NCBI GenBank assembly: GCA_018857735.1
Contig: JABMCL010003926.1
Span: forward strand, 419,501-483,500
Length of the DNA stretch: 64,000 bases
Direction: 5' to 3'
DNA from: Alviniconcha marisindica
Lineage: Eukaryota; Mollusca; Gastropoda; Provannidae
The position numbers and the translations under genes were made by a program. Positions 21,501 to 27,599 of this stretch are shown in pieces. The notes under the pieces were generated by a model. It was not told the origin of the DNA. It did not search any database and saw nothing but the letters and a program-made list of their open reading frames with translations. How positions within the stretch are numbered: position 1 is the first letter of the stretch; the number at the start of each line of letters is the position of its first letter.

Positions 21501-22719
21501 CTCCATCATCCACTCTTGTTGTCTGTGTGTGTGGACAGCCTCAGAAACCCCTCTCATCATCCACTCTTGTTGTCTGTGTGTGTGGACAGGCCTCAGAAAC
21601 CCCTCTCATCATCCACTCTTGTTGTCTGTGTGGACAAGCATCAGAAACCCCTCTCATCATCCACTCTTGTTGTCTGTGTGTGTGGACAAGCATCAGAAAC
21701 CCCTCACATCATCCACTCTTGTTGTCTGTGTGTGTGACAAGCCTCAGAAACCCCTCTCATCATCCACTCTTGTTGTCTGTGTGTGTGGACAAGCCTCAGA
21801 AACCCCTCTCATCATCCACTCTTGTTGTCTGTGTGTGTGGACAAGCCTCAGAAACCCCTCTCATCATCCACTCTTGTTGTCTGTGTGTGTGGACAGGCCT
21901 CAGAAACCCCTCTCATCATCCACTCTTGTTGTCTGTGTGTGTGGACAGGCCTCAGAAACCCCTCTCATCATCCACTCTTGTTGTCTGTGTGTGTGGACAG
22001 GCCTCAGAAACCCCTCTCATCATCCACTCTTGTTGTCTGTGTGTGTGGACAGCCTCAGAAACCCCTCCATCATCCACTCTTGTTGCTGTGTGTGTGGACA
22101 GGCCTCAGAAACCCCTCTCATCATCCACTCTTGTTGTCTGTGTGTGTGGACAGGCCTCAGAAACCCCTCACATCATCCACTCTTGTTGTCTGTGTGACAA
22201 GCAGACCCCTCTCATCCTGTCGTGTGTGGACAGGCCTCGATCACTCACCTTGCACATCAAAACCTCTCATCATCCATCTTGTTGTCTGTGGTGGAAGCTC
22301 AAAACCTCTCATATCCTCTTGTTGTCTGTTGTGTGGACAGGCCTCAGAAACCCCTCACATCATCCACTCTTGTTGTCTGTGTGTGTGGACAGGCCTCAGA
22401 AACCCCTCTCATCATCCACTCTTGTTGTCTGTGTGGTGGACAGATCTCTCAAGAACCCTCAGCACTTTTGTCGTTTTGGAACCAGCCTCTCATCATCCAC
22501 TCTTGTTGTCTGTGTGTGTGGACAAGGGCCCCAGAAACCCCTCTCATCATCCACTCTTGTTGTCTGTGTGTGTGGACAGGCCTCAGAAACCCCTCACATC
22601 ATCCACTCTTGTTGTCTGTCTGTGCAGGACTGGAGCGAGTGACCATGCTGTATCTAGGACTGGACAACATCCGCAAAACCTCGCTGTTCCCCCGCGACCC
22701 CAAGCGACTGACGCCCTAG
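398..22719 (+). CDS. DARS1: Aspartate--tRNA ligase, cytosolic (14 exons, 5' end uncertain)
   Basis: Class IIb aminoacyl-tRNA synthetase that charges tRNA-Asp with aspartate using ATP in the cytosol. Exons are 398-518, 2289-2454, 3949-4051, 4902-5004, 5919-5996, 6848-7016, 9283-9417, 10061-10208, 11703-11771, 14597-14717, 15317-15397, 18340-18451, 19606-19677 and 22628-22719. All introns are GT-AG and all phases agree. The joined frame gives 522 residues plus a partial first codon (the human protein has 501). Counting from the first full codon: Lys-rich extension 1-40; OB-fold anticodon domain from about 83 ([14 protein letters not shown]) to about 185; motif 1 [10 protein letters not shown] 236-245; substrate loop QSPQLYKQM 269-277; motif 2 [15 protein letters not shown] 293-307; motif 3 GGGIGLERV 489-497; end DPKRLTP. 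No key residue is missing, so the gene looks functional. The Lys-rich N-terminus is typical of animal AspRS, where it aids tRNA binding and multisynthetase complex assembly. Introns make up more than 90% of the span and are dominated by tandem arrays. Confidence 0.96.
545..1935 (+). repeat. Minisatellite, unit about 70-78 bp, about 19 copies, AspRS intron A
   Basis: The unit contains the steps GTGAGTACTGTGGAGTGTGG, GGGATTTTGAAAGTAGCAG and TACTTTG. Units near 545-1000 are more diverged (TGTCATTTTTAAAGTAGCAG forms) than those at 1150-1900, which differ by a few substitutions and an optional TACCTAGG insertion. It fills about 80% of the intron. The rest, up to 2288, is T-rich and shows no other feature. 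Confidence 0.95.
2289..2454 (+). CDS. DARS1: AspRS exon B: linker and start of OB fold
   Basis: Acceptor TCGTCCCCAG, donor AAAG|GTTAGT, leaving one base of the next codon. It encodes [14 protein letters not shown] through [13 protein letters not shown], the first strand of the anticodon-binding OB fold. The acceptor lies in sequence that resembles a tRNA T-arm (GGTTTGATTCTC). Confidence 0.95.
2455..3948. other. AspRS intron B
   Basis: It contains an approximate duplication of about 100 bp at 2685-2830 (ATGTAACACATA...AATACAACTTTGTAC twice), a GT-rich microsatellite at about 3455-3565, and at 3590-3660 a LINE/SINE-tail-like piece (TTTGTAAGCGCTCTGGGCTC). The remainder shows nothing I can assign. 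Confidence 0.7.
3949..4051 (+). CDS. DARS1: AspRS exon C: OB fold
   Basis: Acceptor GGTTGTTTCAG, donor GCAGG|GTCAGT. It encodes [17 protein letters not shown] through SKQMVKFIA, the central strands of the OB fold, and is closely alignable with the human KQCFLVLRQQ block. It starts by completing a Gly codon and ends two bases into the next codon. Confidence 0.96.
4052..4901. other. AspRS intron C, no array seen
   Basis: This 850-bp intron shows no tandem array, no SINE and no open frame of note, which makes it unusual among the larger introns of this gene. Confidence 0.6.
4902..5004 (+). CDS. DARS1: AspRS exon D: OB fold
   Basis: Acceptor TTTTTTTTCAG, donor GAGCAG|GTATGC, phase 0 at the end. 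It encodes [13 protein letters not shown] through [11 protein letters not shown]. The last 45 bases and the donor are copied many times in the following intron. Confidence 0.96.
5005..5510 (+). repeat. 90-bp minisatellite built from the end of exon D and its donor
   Basis: Copies recur exactly every 90 bp: GGTATGAA-type donor positions fall at about 5044, 5134, 5223, 5313 and 5403, with a more exon-like one (GAGCAGGTACG) at about 5489. Each unit carries a version of the exon segment (AGTCCTG, CAGCAAGATGTGGA) followed by a GGTATG or GGTACG donor-like site. From 5511 to 5918 there is GT-rich sequence and no further array. Confidence 0.95.
5919..5996 (+). CDS. DARS1: AspRS exon E: hinge
   Basis: Acceptor TTTAACTTTCAG, donor GAT|GTAAGT, 26 codons, phase 0 on both sides. 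It encodes [20 protein letters not shown] followed by PETGGD, the end of the OB fold and the hinge to the catalytic core. Confidence 0.94.
5997..6847. other. AspRS intron E with three diverged copies of an ~86-bp unit
   Basis: Between about 6140 and 6360 the phrase GAGTGCGGCCA(C/T)TTTGTGT and the following GTCTGTAT..GGACA recur about every 86-90 bp with clear divergence. This is an older, shorter array than its neighbours. The rest is AT-rich and GT-rich intron. Confidence 0.6.
6848..7016 (+). CDS. DARS1: AspRS exon F: catalytic core start, motif 1
   Basis: Acceptor CAATGGTTTCAG, donor CCTG|GTGAGT, ending one base into an Ala codon. It encodes [20 protein letters not shown] through [11 protein letters not shown]. 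Motif 1 of class II synthetases (dimer interface) lies at the end. The last 50 bp and donor are duplicated downstream. Confidence 0.97.
7017..7262 (+). repeat. 72-bp tandem copies of the exon F end plus donor
   Basis: The segment CCTCACACGCAACAG through TTCCTG|GTGAGTGGCAGTGAT starts at 6967 in the exon and recurs at 7039, 7111 and 7183, exactly 72 bp apart with only a few substitutions. Each copy has a full consensus donor. None has an acceptor in front, so the copies are competing donors rather than extra exons. Reading on past the first donor gives GEWQ and a TGA stop. Confidence 0.97.
7310..7665 (+). repeat. ~59-bp minisatellite, about 6 copies, AspRS intron F
   Basis: The unit holds CCTTAAATTTATGAAAATCC and ACTAGCCCAAAGGAATTATG. 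Copies are nearly identical, with one-base differences in the length of a C run. Confidence 0.9.
7666..7810 (+). repeat. ~31-bp minisatellite, about 5 copies
   Basis: The unit is GGGGGTGTTTTCTCTGAGCA followed by CTCCTCTGGCT. It directly adjoins the 59-bp array. Confidence 0.88.
7890..8420 (+). mobile_element. Dispersed repeat B (SINE-like), forward copy
   Basis: Holds TGCTTAATGTCCTCAGATGT, GGTTCAGTATAGCTTTACGT, a CACGGAAACCAGAAGGCTC block and CACAGCTCCTGAACTATG, then GCACAGAATTTGACTCGGGA and GCACGTAAGGGTCATC. Parts of the same sequence recur at 24445-24613, 34160-34322, 30130-31060 and, inverted, at 33202-33363 and 41601-41826. No coding sequence is visible. I cannot name the family. Confidence 0.8.
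8505..9282 (+). repeat. ~118-bp compound minisatellite ending at the exon G acceptor
   Basis: The unit holds CCTGTTTTGATTGGCTTTAT, TTGTGGTGTTCCTGCAAAGG and CCAACACTCGGCCCAGTGCA. Sub-repeats of about 34 bp (AGGAATCAAACCCTTG..) occur at 8775-8930, and a CAA run at 9005-9026. The last copy is the true acceptor region, TTATTTGTCGTGTTGCTGCAG|CTG. Earlier copies carry the related CCTGCAAAG or CCTGCGAAG, so the array repeats the 3' splice-site region. Confidence 0.88.
9283..9417 (+). CDS. DARS1: AspRS exon G: aspartate/ATP site
   Basis: Acceptor GTTGCTGCAG, donor GGCCG|GTCAGT. It encodes [20 protein letters not shown], then [11 protein letters not shown], the conserved class IIb substrate-recognition segment, and ends at VFTVGA. 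Both split codons agree with the flanking exons. Confidence 0.97.
9418..10060. repeat. AspRS intron G: G/T- and GA-rich low complexity
   Basis: The + strand is rich in GGGG runs, with GA and GT microsatellites at about 9420-9960. A 3' fragment of repeat family A lies inverted at about 9602-9668 (AAACATGGTGCTTAACGTCC). Confidence 0.75.
10061..10208 (+). CDS. DARS1: AspRS exon H: motif 2
   Basis: Acceptor CGCTTGTACAG, donor CAGACAGA|GTAAGT. It encodes [20 protein letters not shown], motif 2 with the ATP-contacting Arg, then [19 protein letters not shown] and FKGLQT. Confidence 0.97.
10229..10525 (+). repeat. 45-bp minisatellite I, about 6 copies, AspRS intron H
   Basis: The unit is TGTGTTCATGGGGGTGTGTA then GACTGAATAAGAACAATGCC then AACAC. 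Copies are almost identical (GGGG/GGAG). The 45-bp unit keeps frames open because it is a multiple of three. I see no reason to call it coding. Confidence 0.95.
10600..11015 (+). repeat. 45-bp minisatellite II, about 9 copies
   Basis: The unit is TGTGTTCAACGTTTGTAGTT then AGGAAACCTCTAACAACACC then AACAT. It has the same period as the array just upstream and shares the junction core CCAACA(C/T)TGTGTTCA with it. From 11016 to 11702 the intron holds C runs (11110-11132, 11196-11217), a CA tract and a T run at about 11428, and nothing else. Confidence 0.94.
11703..11771 (+). CDS. DARS1: AspRS exon I
   Basis: Acceptor CTCTGAATTGCCAG, donor ACCAAG|GTGCGT. It encodes [20 protein letters not shown] then EP, matching the human [15 protein letters not shown] block. 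The split Glu and Ser codons agree with the neighbours. Confidence 0.95.
11828..12095 (+). repeat. ~37-bp minisatellite, first part (about 7 copies)
   Basis: The unit is GTAAACTTTCAGATGTTTGA then AAGTAATGTCTGTACCT. It can be lined up with the exon I donor region: TTTCTGGAACCAAGGTGCGT/ACCTCTAAACTTTT against TTTGGAAGTAAGGTCTGTAC/CAGTAAACTTTC. Each unit therefore holds an AACTTTCAG acceptor-like and an AAGGTCTGT donor-like piece. Confidence 0.9.
12096..12413 (+). mobile_element. tRNA-headed SINE (family A), inserted in the 37-bp array
   Basis: The head has pol III A-box-like GGCCTAGCGGTAAGGCG and B-box-like GATTCGATACCGC sequences. The body includes CATTAAAATGGCTCTCATCA and GTAGCAATAGGTATATAATC, and the 3' end is TTCTGTGGACGTTAAGCACC then ATGTTTACTTACT. 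Other copies lie at 26085-26458 and 26485-26779 (inverted) and at 45379-45514 (3' part). The array resumes immediately afterwards. Confidence 0.9.
12414..13262 (+). repeat. ~37-bp minisatellite, second part (about 23 copies)
   Basis: Same unit as 11828-12095, with sub-types (AAGTAATGTCTGTACCT early, AAGCAATGTCTGGACCA late) that form blocks, as expected for local duplication. From 13263 to 13770 there is ordinary AT-rich intron with a small 57-bp duplication at 13620-13740 (CTCAACTGTTCAGAGATGGT). Confidence 0.95.
13775..14115 (+). repeat. C/T-rich ~45-bp minisatellite and C run
   Basis: About seven imperfect units of CACTGGATCTCTTTTCCCTC then ATCCTCCTCATCCCCC, ending in a C run near 14095-14113. 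From 14116 to 14596 the intron shows nothing assignable. Confidence 0.88.
14597..14717 (+). CDS. DARS1: AspRS exon J
   Basis: Acceptor GTGGGTTGCAG, donor GCCAAG|GTCAGA, phase 0 at the end. It encodes [20 protein letters not shown] then [20 protein letters not shown], a strongly conserved AspRS block. The last 15 bases and donor seed the next array. Confidence 0.97.
14718..15232 (+). repeat. 25-bp minisatellite derived from the exon J end and donor
   Basis: The unit is CTTATCAAAGCCAAGGTCAG then ACACC, identical in its first 15 bases to the end of exon J and in the next bases to the donor. About 20 copies, a few with GGACAG or GGGCAG, and a few partial (CTTATGAATGTCA). The frame that leaves exon J stays open through the whole array and on past the next acceptor to 15362, so intron retention would be translated. 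Confidence 0.96.
15317..15397 (+). CDS. DARS1: AspRS exon K
   Basis: Acceptor GGTGTTTCAG, donor AGCACG|GTACAC, 27 codons in phase 0. It encodes [20 protein letters not shown] then MPDPNST, an active-site strand and loop shared with human AspRS ([20 protein letters not shown]). Confidence 0.97.
15415..16765 (+). repeat. 36-bp minisatellite, about 37 copies, AspRS intron K
   Basis: The unit is CTACCAGATGGCCTACCTGT then CTGTCTGTGTGTCTGT. It begins in sequence a few bases after the donor (CTGTCTCTCACCGTCTGTAT). Many copies have lost 1-4 bases of the CTGT part. Open frames of more than 250 codons cross it by virtue of the 12-codon period, and there is no sign of real coding. Confidence 0.96.
16766..17645. 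other. AspRS intron K, middle part
   Basis: No gene. A small array of about 20 bp (AGTAACAAGTGATGGCTTGC) lies at about 17255-17345. A C run followed by an A-rich run is at 17489-17535. The rest is plain intron. Confidence 0.6.
17650..18145 (+). repeat. ~83-bp minisatellite, about 6 copies, AspRS intron K
   Basis: The unit holds CAGATCCAGTTTACTGTCGG, TGAAAACCTCACCAAAGACC and CCCACCTTTTCCAGGCAATG. Two sub-types alternate (CACTGCCATATTCTG and CTCTGCAAGATAATG). Each unit contains a CCTTTTCCAG acceptor-like piece. Confidence 0.94.
18340..18451 (+). CDS. DARS1: AspRS exon L
   Basis: Acceptor CATCTCGTTTACAG, donor GGCTGCG|GTAAGT. It encodes [20 protein letters not shown] then [17 protein letters not shown], including the conserved MRGEEI..GAQRIHD segment of the catalytic domain. 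Confidence 0.97.
18545..19400 (+). repeat. 54-bp minisatellite, about 16 copies, AspRS intron L
   Basis: The unit is CTGCTTCTCAAATGGATGTA then TTAGGGGTGGGGCCTTGTTA then CTGTTAAGTGCCAT. Some units lack TACTGTTAAG. The 18-codon period keeps long frames open on both strands. The remainder to 19605 is unremarkable. Confidence 0.96.
19606..19677 (+). CDS. DARS1: AspRS exon M: first half of motif 3
   Basis: Acceptor TGTGCTGTGCAG, donor GGCATTG|GTCAGT. It encodes [20 protein letters not shown] then GGI. Motif 3 (GGGIGLER) is split by the following 2.95-kb intron. Confidence 0.97.
19678..19955 (+). repeat. 26-bp minisatellite starting at the exon M donor
   Basis: The unit is CTTACTCTCGGTCTGCAGTT then GACTCA, about 10 copies. 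The first partial copies (GGTCAGTGGTGCAGTTTGGT, CTGCAGTTTACTCC) overlap the donor GGTCAGT, so the array was probably seeded by the junction. Units contain a TCTGCAG acceptor-like piece. Confidence 0.88.
19968..20590. other. Intron sequence with a partial tRNA-like repeat head
   Basis: GATAGCTCAGTGGTATAGCA at about 19976-19995 looks like a pol III A box. A short duplication (GCTATTTCGAAAGCAGCAAA and a near copy) follows at 20018-20145 with GGATTTTAACGTCC, a phrase also found at 35850. Nothing else was recognised. Confidence 0.55.
20590..22620 (+). repeat. 52-bp minisatellite, about 38 copies, ending at the last AspRS acceptor
   Basis: The unit is CTCATCATCCACTCTTGTTG then TCTGTGTGTGTGGACAGGCC then TCAGAAACCCCT. 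The final unit runs into CTTGTTGTCTGTCTGTGCAG|GACTGG, the real acceptor. Each upstream unit has a pyrimidine/GT tract ending GGACAG|G in the matching position. At about 22190-22500 the units are truncated and rearranged. Long open frames here are a product of the repeat. Confidence 0.96.
22628..22719 (+). CDS. DARS1: AspRS last exon N: motif 3 end and C-terminus
   Basis: Acceptor GTCTGTCTGTGCAG. It completes motif 3 with [20 protein letters not shown] then [10 protein letters not shown] and TAG at 22717-22719. The C-terminus is the same as in human AspRS ([10 protein letters not shown]). Confidence 0.98.
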
Positions 22720-22876
22720 CTGTTCATCTCGGTGCCGGCTGTGGGCAGGTCGTCCTTACAGTGCTTGCACTCAGTGTGGTGGAGGACCATCGCCACAGAC
22801 ACCGACAGCCACATTTCCTGTCCCGGGACTTTTTCCTTTGACTTACCGAGGGCACGGGAATGTTTAGTGCATTAAT

Positions 22877-22882
22877 AATAAA
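22877..22882 (+). promoter_or_regulatory. Polyadenylation signal AATAAA for AspRS
   Basis: An AATAAA hexamer lies 158 bp after the stop codon in an AT-rich stretch, giving a short 3' UTR. The spacing is ordinary for an animal housekeeping gene. Confidence 0.65.
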
Positions 22883-23149
22883 AATATTAATTAAGGTATT
22901 TATCAAGCACAAAATCTTGTCAGCAGAGACTGTTTTAAGCGTATACCTGCTTGCTCACTCGCACACAGGCACCCGCATGCACGTGCCTTCCAAGTATACA
23001 AAGCTTAATTTACACATTAGCGGACATCCTACTGTACTGCCTGCTTTTTGCTGAAGTGAAATCAGTTGTGCTAAAAAGAAATGATAATAACTGTTAAATA
23101 AGTCTTGTGGTGTAAACACACTGAAAATACATACACAACTGAAAATGCG

Positions 23150-23345
23150 TTACGAAGGTGAAGGTCTTGAATTTTTGGATACATACACAACTGAAAATGC
23201 CTTAGGGTGGTGAAGGTCTTGAATTTTTGGAATTACATACACAACTGAAAATGCATTAGGGTGGTGAAGGTCTTGAATTTTTGGAATTACATACACAACT
23301 GAAAATGCATTAGGGTGGTGAAGGTCTTGAATTTTCGTGACTCTC
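23150..23345 (+). repeat. ~55-bp minisatellite, 4 copies, downstream of AspRS
   Basis: The unit holds ACATACACAACTGAAAATGC, ATTAGGGTGGTGAAGGTCTT and GAATTTTTGG. It lies in intergenic sequence. From 23346 to 24440 there are C runs (23430, 23660) and a GT tract (24120-24235), plus a short open frame on the minus strand at 23881-24081 that I do not recognise. Confidence 0.9.
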
Positions 23346-24444
23346 ATGGCATGAGATGAGAGTGCTAGAGATTTCTGTCTCCATTGCAGGCATGGAGAGA
23401 AATAGGCAGGATGGAATGATTGGCTGCAGCCCCCCCCCCCCCCCCCCCCGCCTCCCCCAGCTTTCTGTCACTGGCTTTCTGATTGTTTGAAAGTGTATCT
23501 GCTAGGGTGCTAGGGCCATCGTCAATCAGATGAACGTTGGAACCATTTCAAAGGCAACGTTAGGGAAACTTACGAGAGATGGGGCAGAGTGCATAGATAC
23601 CATCTTGAACTGAACTGTATATGCTAATCTTTTTTCTTTTTTTGAGGCAACCTGTGCATGACCCCCCCCCCCCCCTCCCATATTTTGATTGTGTCTGCAA
23701 TTTTTGTTTTCGTTCGTTTAGAGCCCAAGTCCCATGCTTGTTGCTACTACTGATTTTGGTCAATGCAAAACGCTGACAAGTTGAAAGACGTTTCTGGTCA
23801 GGTCAAATTCTGTGTTCACTGCTTACAGGGTTGTACTGTACTTTGGCTTGTGAAGCGTGATGAGCATGATCGTGAATGCATCATCGATGTTGTGCATCGT
23901 AAACAAGAGACCAGTCTTTGGGTGCTGTACAGTCTGAGGTGATCATGGCGTAGGCTTCCGACAAGGTAGGTGATTTGTAGAACTGAGGGATGGACGCTGT
24001 GTTCTGTGGTCGGATGCCAAGCAGAATGCAGTGTTCGTCCCGAGGACTACGAGAAGGTTTGCTTGATGTACACTGTGACAACTGATAAATGGAGATAGCA
24101 GGAGCTATTGGTCAAAGGGATTGTGTGTGTGTGTGTGTGTGTGTGTGAGTATGTGTTTGTGTATGTGAGTATATGTGTTTGCATGTGAGTATTTGTGTGT
24201 GTGTATGTGATGCGTGTGTGTGTGCATGTGTGTTGGTTGGTCATGAGCAAGATTGCAAGATCCCTCTGCAATGCACAGTCATCAATCAGCAAAGTATTAG
24301 GATGACGCTTTATTGTCCATGAAAGGAAACGTACCATCAATGTAACGTGTAAATGAACAAAACTGTTCAGGAAAACAAAAAGCAAAAAGAAGTGTTGAAA
24401 CAAATTACAATTATAACTGAATCAAGTTAATAACAACATAAGGT

Positions 24445-24615
24445 AGGTAGTGTTGCTTAATGTCCTCAGATGTCAGTTGACATATTAGGGACAAGCTGAG
24501 ACCAATGCCGAAGCACGGTTCAGTATAGCTTTACGTCCACGGAAACCAGAAGGCTCGTTAGGACGGACAGCCCAGGACGGCCACCTCGACTCACACAGCT
24601 CCTGAACTATGGCAT
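24445..24615 (+). mobile_element. Dispersed repeat B, forward fragment
   Basis: Same order as at 7890: TTGCTTAATGTCCTCAGATG, CACGGTTCAGTATAGCTTTA, GAAACCAGAAGGCTCGTTAG and CACAGCTCCTGAACTATG. Confidence 0.85.
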
Positions 24616-24844
24616 AACAACATAAGAGAACATGCACACATCTATTAAAGGAACAAGCCCTCCAAAAGGTGTGGTGTCCAACTAAGCTGACCCTTCTTCA
24701 AGAGGTAGAAGAGATCAAAATAAAAACTTTGAATGCAGGATTTTGTTTTAAAATGCTCTGTTGATTTTTATTTTCAGTTTAAAATCCTCTTTTGTCAGTG
24801 ACGGTTCACTGTACAAAACACGTCAGATAAGAAAAAAATAAATA

Positions 24845-25310
24845 AGGGGGATAATTGCTGCTCTGAAATGTCGGGAAAGACTATACAATAAGGGGAGATA
24901 ACCGTTGCTCTGGGAGGTAAGAAAAAAAAGTAAATTCAGGGGAGATAATCGCTGCTCTAGAAGGTCGGAAAACAAAACATCAGGGGAGATAATCGCTGTT
25001 ATAGGAGGTCGGAAAAGAAAATAAAAAATAAGGGGAGATAATCGCTGCTATAGAAGGTCGGAAAAGAAAACGTACGGTTAGGGGAGATAATTGCTGCTAT
25101 AAAAAGTCGGAAAAAACATTTAAAAAAAGGGGAGATAATAGCTGTGATAATAGAAGGCCGGAAAAGAAAACGTAAAATCAGGGGAGATAATCGCTGCTAA
25201 AGAAGCTCGGAAAAGAAAAGACAAATTCAGAGGAGATTATGCTGCACTCAAACTTCGGATAAGAAACGAATATAGCGGAGTCAGGGGAGATAACTGCTGC
25301 TCTCGCTGGA
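24845..25310 (+). repeat. Imperfect ~50-60-bp repeat with AGGGGAGATAATCGCTGCT
   Basis: About nine diverged units of AGGGGAGATAATCGCTGCT followed by AGAAGGTCGGAAAAGAAAA. Spacing varies, as in an old array. Confidence 0.8.
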
Positions 25311-25329
25311 TAAGAAATCACACTCTCTA

Positions 25330-25610
25330 TCTTCCACTTCATCAACGCACTTCACTACCTTAAATTTTTCATCACTACCTCAACAAACTTGTCATCGGCA
25401 GCCCACATCGCTACCTCAAATTTATCATCAATCCACATCACTACCTCAGCAAACTGAACTTGCCATCATCAACCAATCCACTACCTCAACACTGAACTTG
25501 CCATCATCAACCAATCCACTACCTCAGCAAACTTGCCATCACCAACCAATCCACTACTTCAACAAACTTCCCATCATCAACCTATACCACTACCTCAACA
25601 AACTAACTTA
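25330..25610 (+). repeat. ~40-bp repeat with CACTACCTCAACAAACTTG
   Basis: Six or seven imperfect units of CCAATCCACTACCTCAGCAA then ACTTGCCATCATCAA. From 25611 to 26080 there is single-copy-looking sequence with no recognised gene. Confidence 0.8.
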
Positions 25611-26084
25611 AATTATCACGCTGTTTTCTGTTTGAAATGGGTGAGATATTTGTTTTTGCCTCAGTCTGTTCGGTTTGAAATAAGTACTTGCGAGGCTTTA
25701 GACTTGTTCGCTTGACAATGCGTCCGTGACCAATTCAAACACCGGAATTCAGTTTTGCGGGCTGGCACCGCAGTGCTAAAAATATGTATATGTATCTGAG
25801 ACGCGAAAAGTGCAGAGGATTCTGACAAGCAAGTTAAAAACCTCGTCAGTCGTCATTGGAGGCCAAACATAATTGTCGGGGAAAGGGTGGGGTGGCGGGG
25901 TGGAACTACCCGTAACTCACGCGTGTATCATGAGTCTCCTTCCTGTGATAAGTGAGTCGCAAGGTCAGGTTCGCTGTACCGACACGTATACAGCTCCGCT
26001 CTGCAGATACCGGCTAGAGACGAGTCCAGTTCGCTTCGTTTGGTTAAAGTCGCTCAACGCCGAGTTGTCTCCGTAGAGGTACTG

Positions 26085-26458
<374 letters not shown>

Positions 26459-26484
26459 GGATGGGTCCAGTTCTTTGTCTTTTG

Positions 26485-26779
26485 CGGTGCTTTACGTCCA
26501 TAGAAACCATAAGGCTTATTGGGGACGGGCGAATGGCGGCGGGGGAAAGAGGGAGATTATATACCTATCGCTACACTGTCAGCACCAGAATGACTCCTGC
26601 ATTAAGGTGGGCAGCGATGAGAGCCATTTTAATGTTTCATTAATTGTGAGGGACAAAGTCACAAGACAGTGTCCACAAACCACAACCTTTTTGAAGAGAA
26701 AGGAGAGCCGAAGCGGTATCGAACCGAGGTCCTTCCGCTTACCAGCCTAACGCCTTGCCGCCAGGCCAAACCTGCTCAC
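26485..26779 (-). mobile_element. SINE family A, inverted, nearly complete
   Basis: Minus-strand order is tRNA-like head (A box at GGCCTGGCGGCAAGGCG, B box GGTTCGATACCGC), body, and the 3' end at ATGGACGTAAAGC. It directly follows another inverted copy of the same family. Confidence 0.88.
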
Positions 26780-26794
26780 AGGGTACAGTTCATT

Positions 26795-26895
26795 AATAAT
26801 GATAATAATGTACATTTATCATGCGCTCATCATGCGTTTATCAACGCCCCGAGCTCTCACATGATACAGATTAACCTAAATATGATATTCTATGC
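26795..26895. repeat. LINE-tail-like dispersed piece
   Basis: AATAATGTACATTTATCATG, GCGCTCATC and ATGATACAGATTAACC recur at 61515-61590 with small changes. Likely the untranslated tail of a LINE. C runs follow at 26950-26980. Confidence 0.6.
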
Positions 26896-27047
26896 ACACG
26901 TAGAGCACAATTCCACCCAAACAACCCAGACAAAGCACCATACGGAAAGACCCCCCCCCCCCCCCCACCCCCCCCCCCCACAAAAAATCACAATGAATTG
27001 AATTCAAATTCAAATGTGTACGACATTGATCTGTATCATACATCACA

Positions 27048-27048
27048 T

Positions 27049-27109
<61 letters not shown>

Positions 27110-27213
27110 ACACACACAGCATACACCACGCACGCACGAACGCACGCACGCACGCACATGCACGCACGTACCCCACCCTCCCACCCACCCACACGCGCGC
27201 GCGCGCCGCACAC

Positions 27214-27262
<49 letters not shown>
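27048..27262 (+). repeat. (CA)n and related microsatellites
   Basis: (CA)n at 27048-27112 and 27212-27262, separated by ACGC-rich and CCCAC-rich runs. Confidence 0.95.
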
Positions 27263-27274
27263 CATGATGAAGTA

Positions 27275-27482
27275 TTAACCCCTTCACTGCCCCAGCCTCT
27301 AAAATTTCCGGGCTGAAAGACCCAGGGACGCGCTTCAAAACCAGTTTATTTTCCGGCCATACGCTTCTTACTTTTCAAGTGCTATCCGTTTTGATAATCC
27401 TTTACCTGCCAGTGCCAGTTATTTTCGCTTTGTTGGTGTTTTATTGGTCGTTTTCAGTGACGTCACGGAGTGAATGGGTTAA
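27275..27482. mobile_element. TTAA-flanked MITE (208 bp)
   Basis: Starts TTAACCCCTTCACTGCC and ends GGAGTGAATGGGTTAA, so the ends are inverted repeats (TTAACCC.TTCACT) carrying the TTAA target. A second element with the same ends, but read the other way inside, is at 43141-43382 (AGCCCGGAAATTTTA.. shared). TTAA plus CCC ends are the mark of piggyBac-type elements. No coding capacity. Confidence 0.75.
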
Positions 27483-27599
27483 AATGGTGCTGCATACTAT
27501 GCCTTTGGACGTTTTATCTTTCATTGTGTGGTGGTGTGAATTGGTGGTGCTGTCTGATTGTGTGGTGGTGTGAATTGGTTGTGCTGAGTACTGTGCTTT

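Noticed and set aside
20575..22642. Frames of 350-560 codons
   Set aside because: They run through the 52-bp minisatellite inside the last AspRS intron and have no homology.
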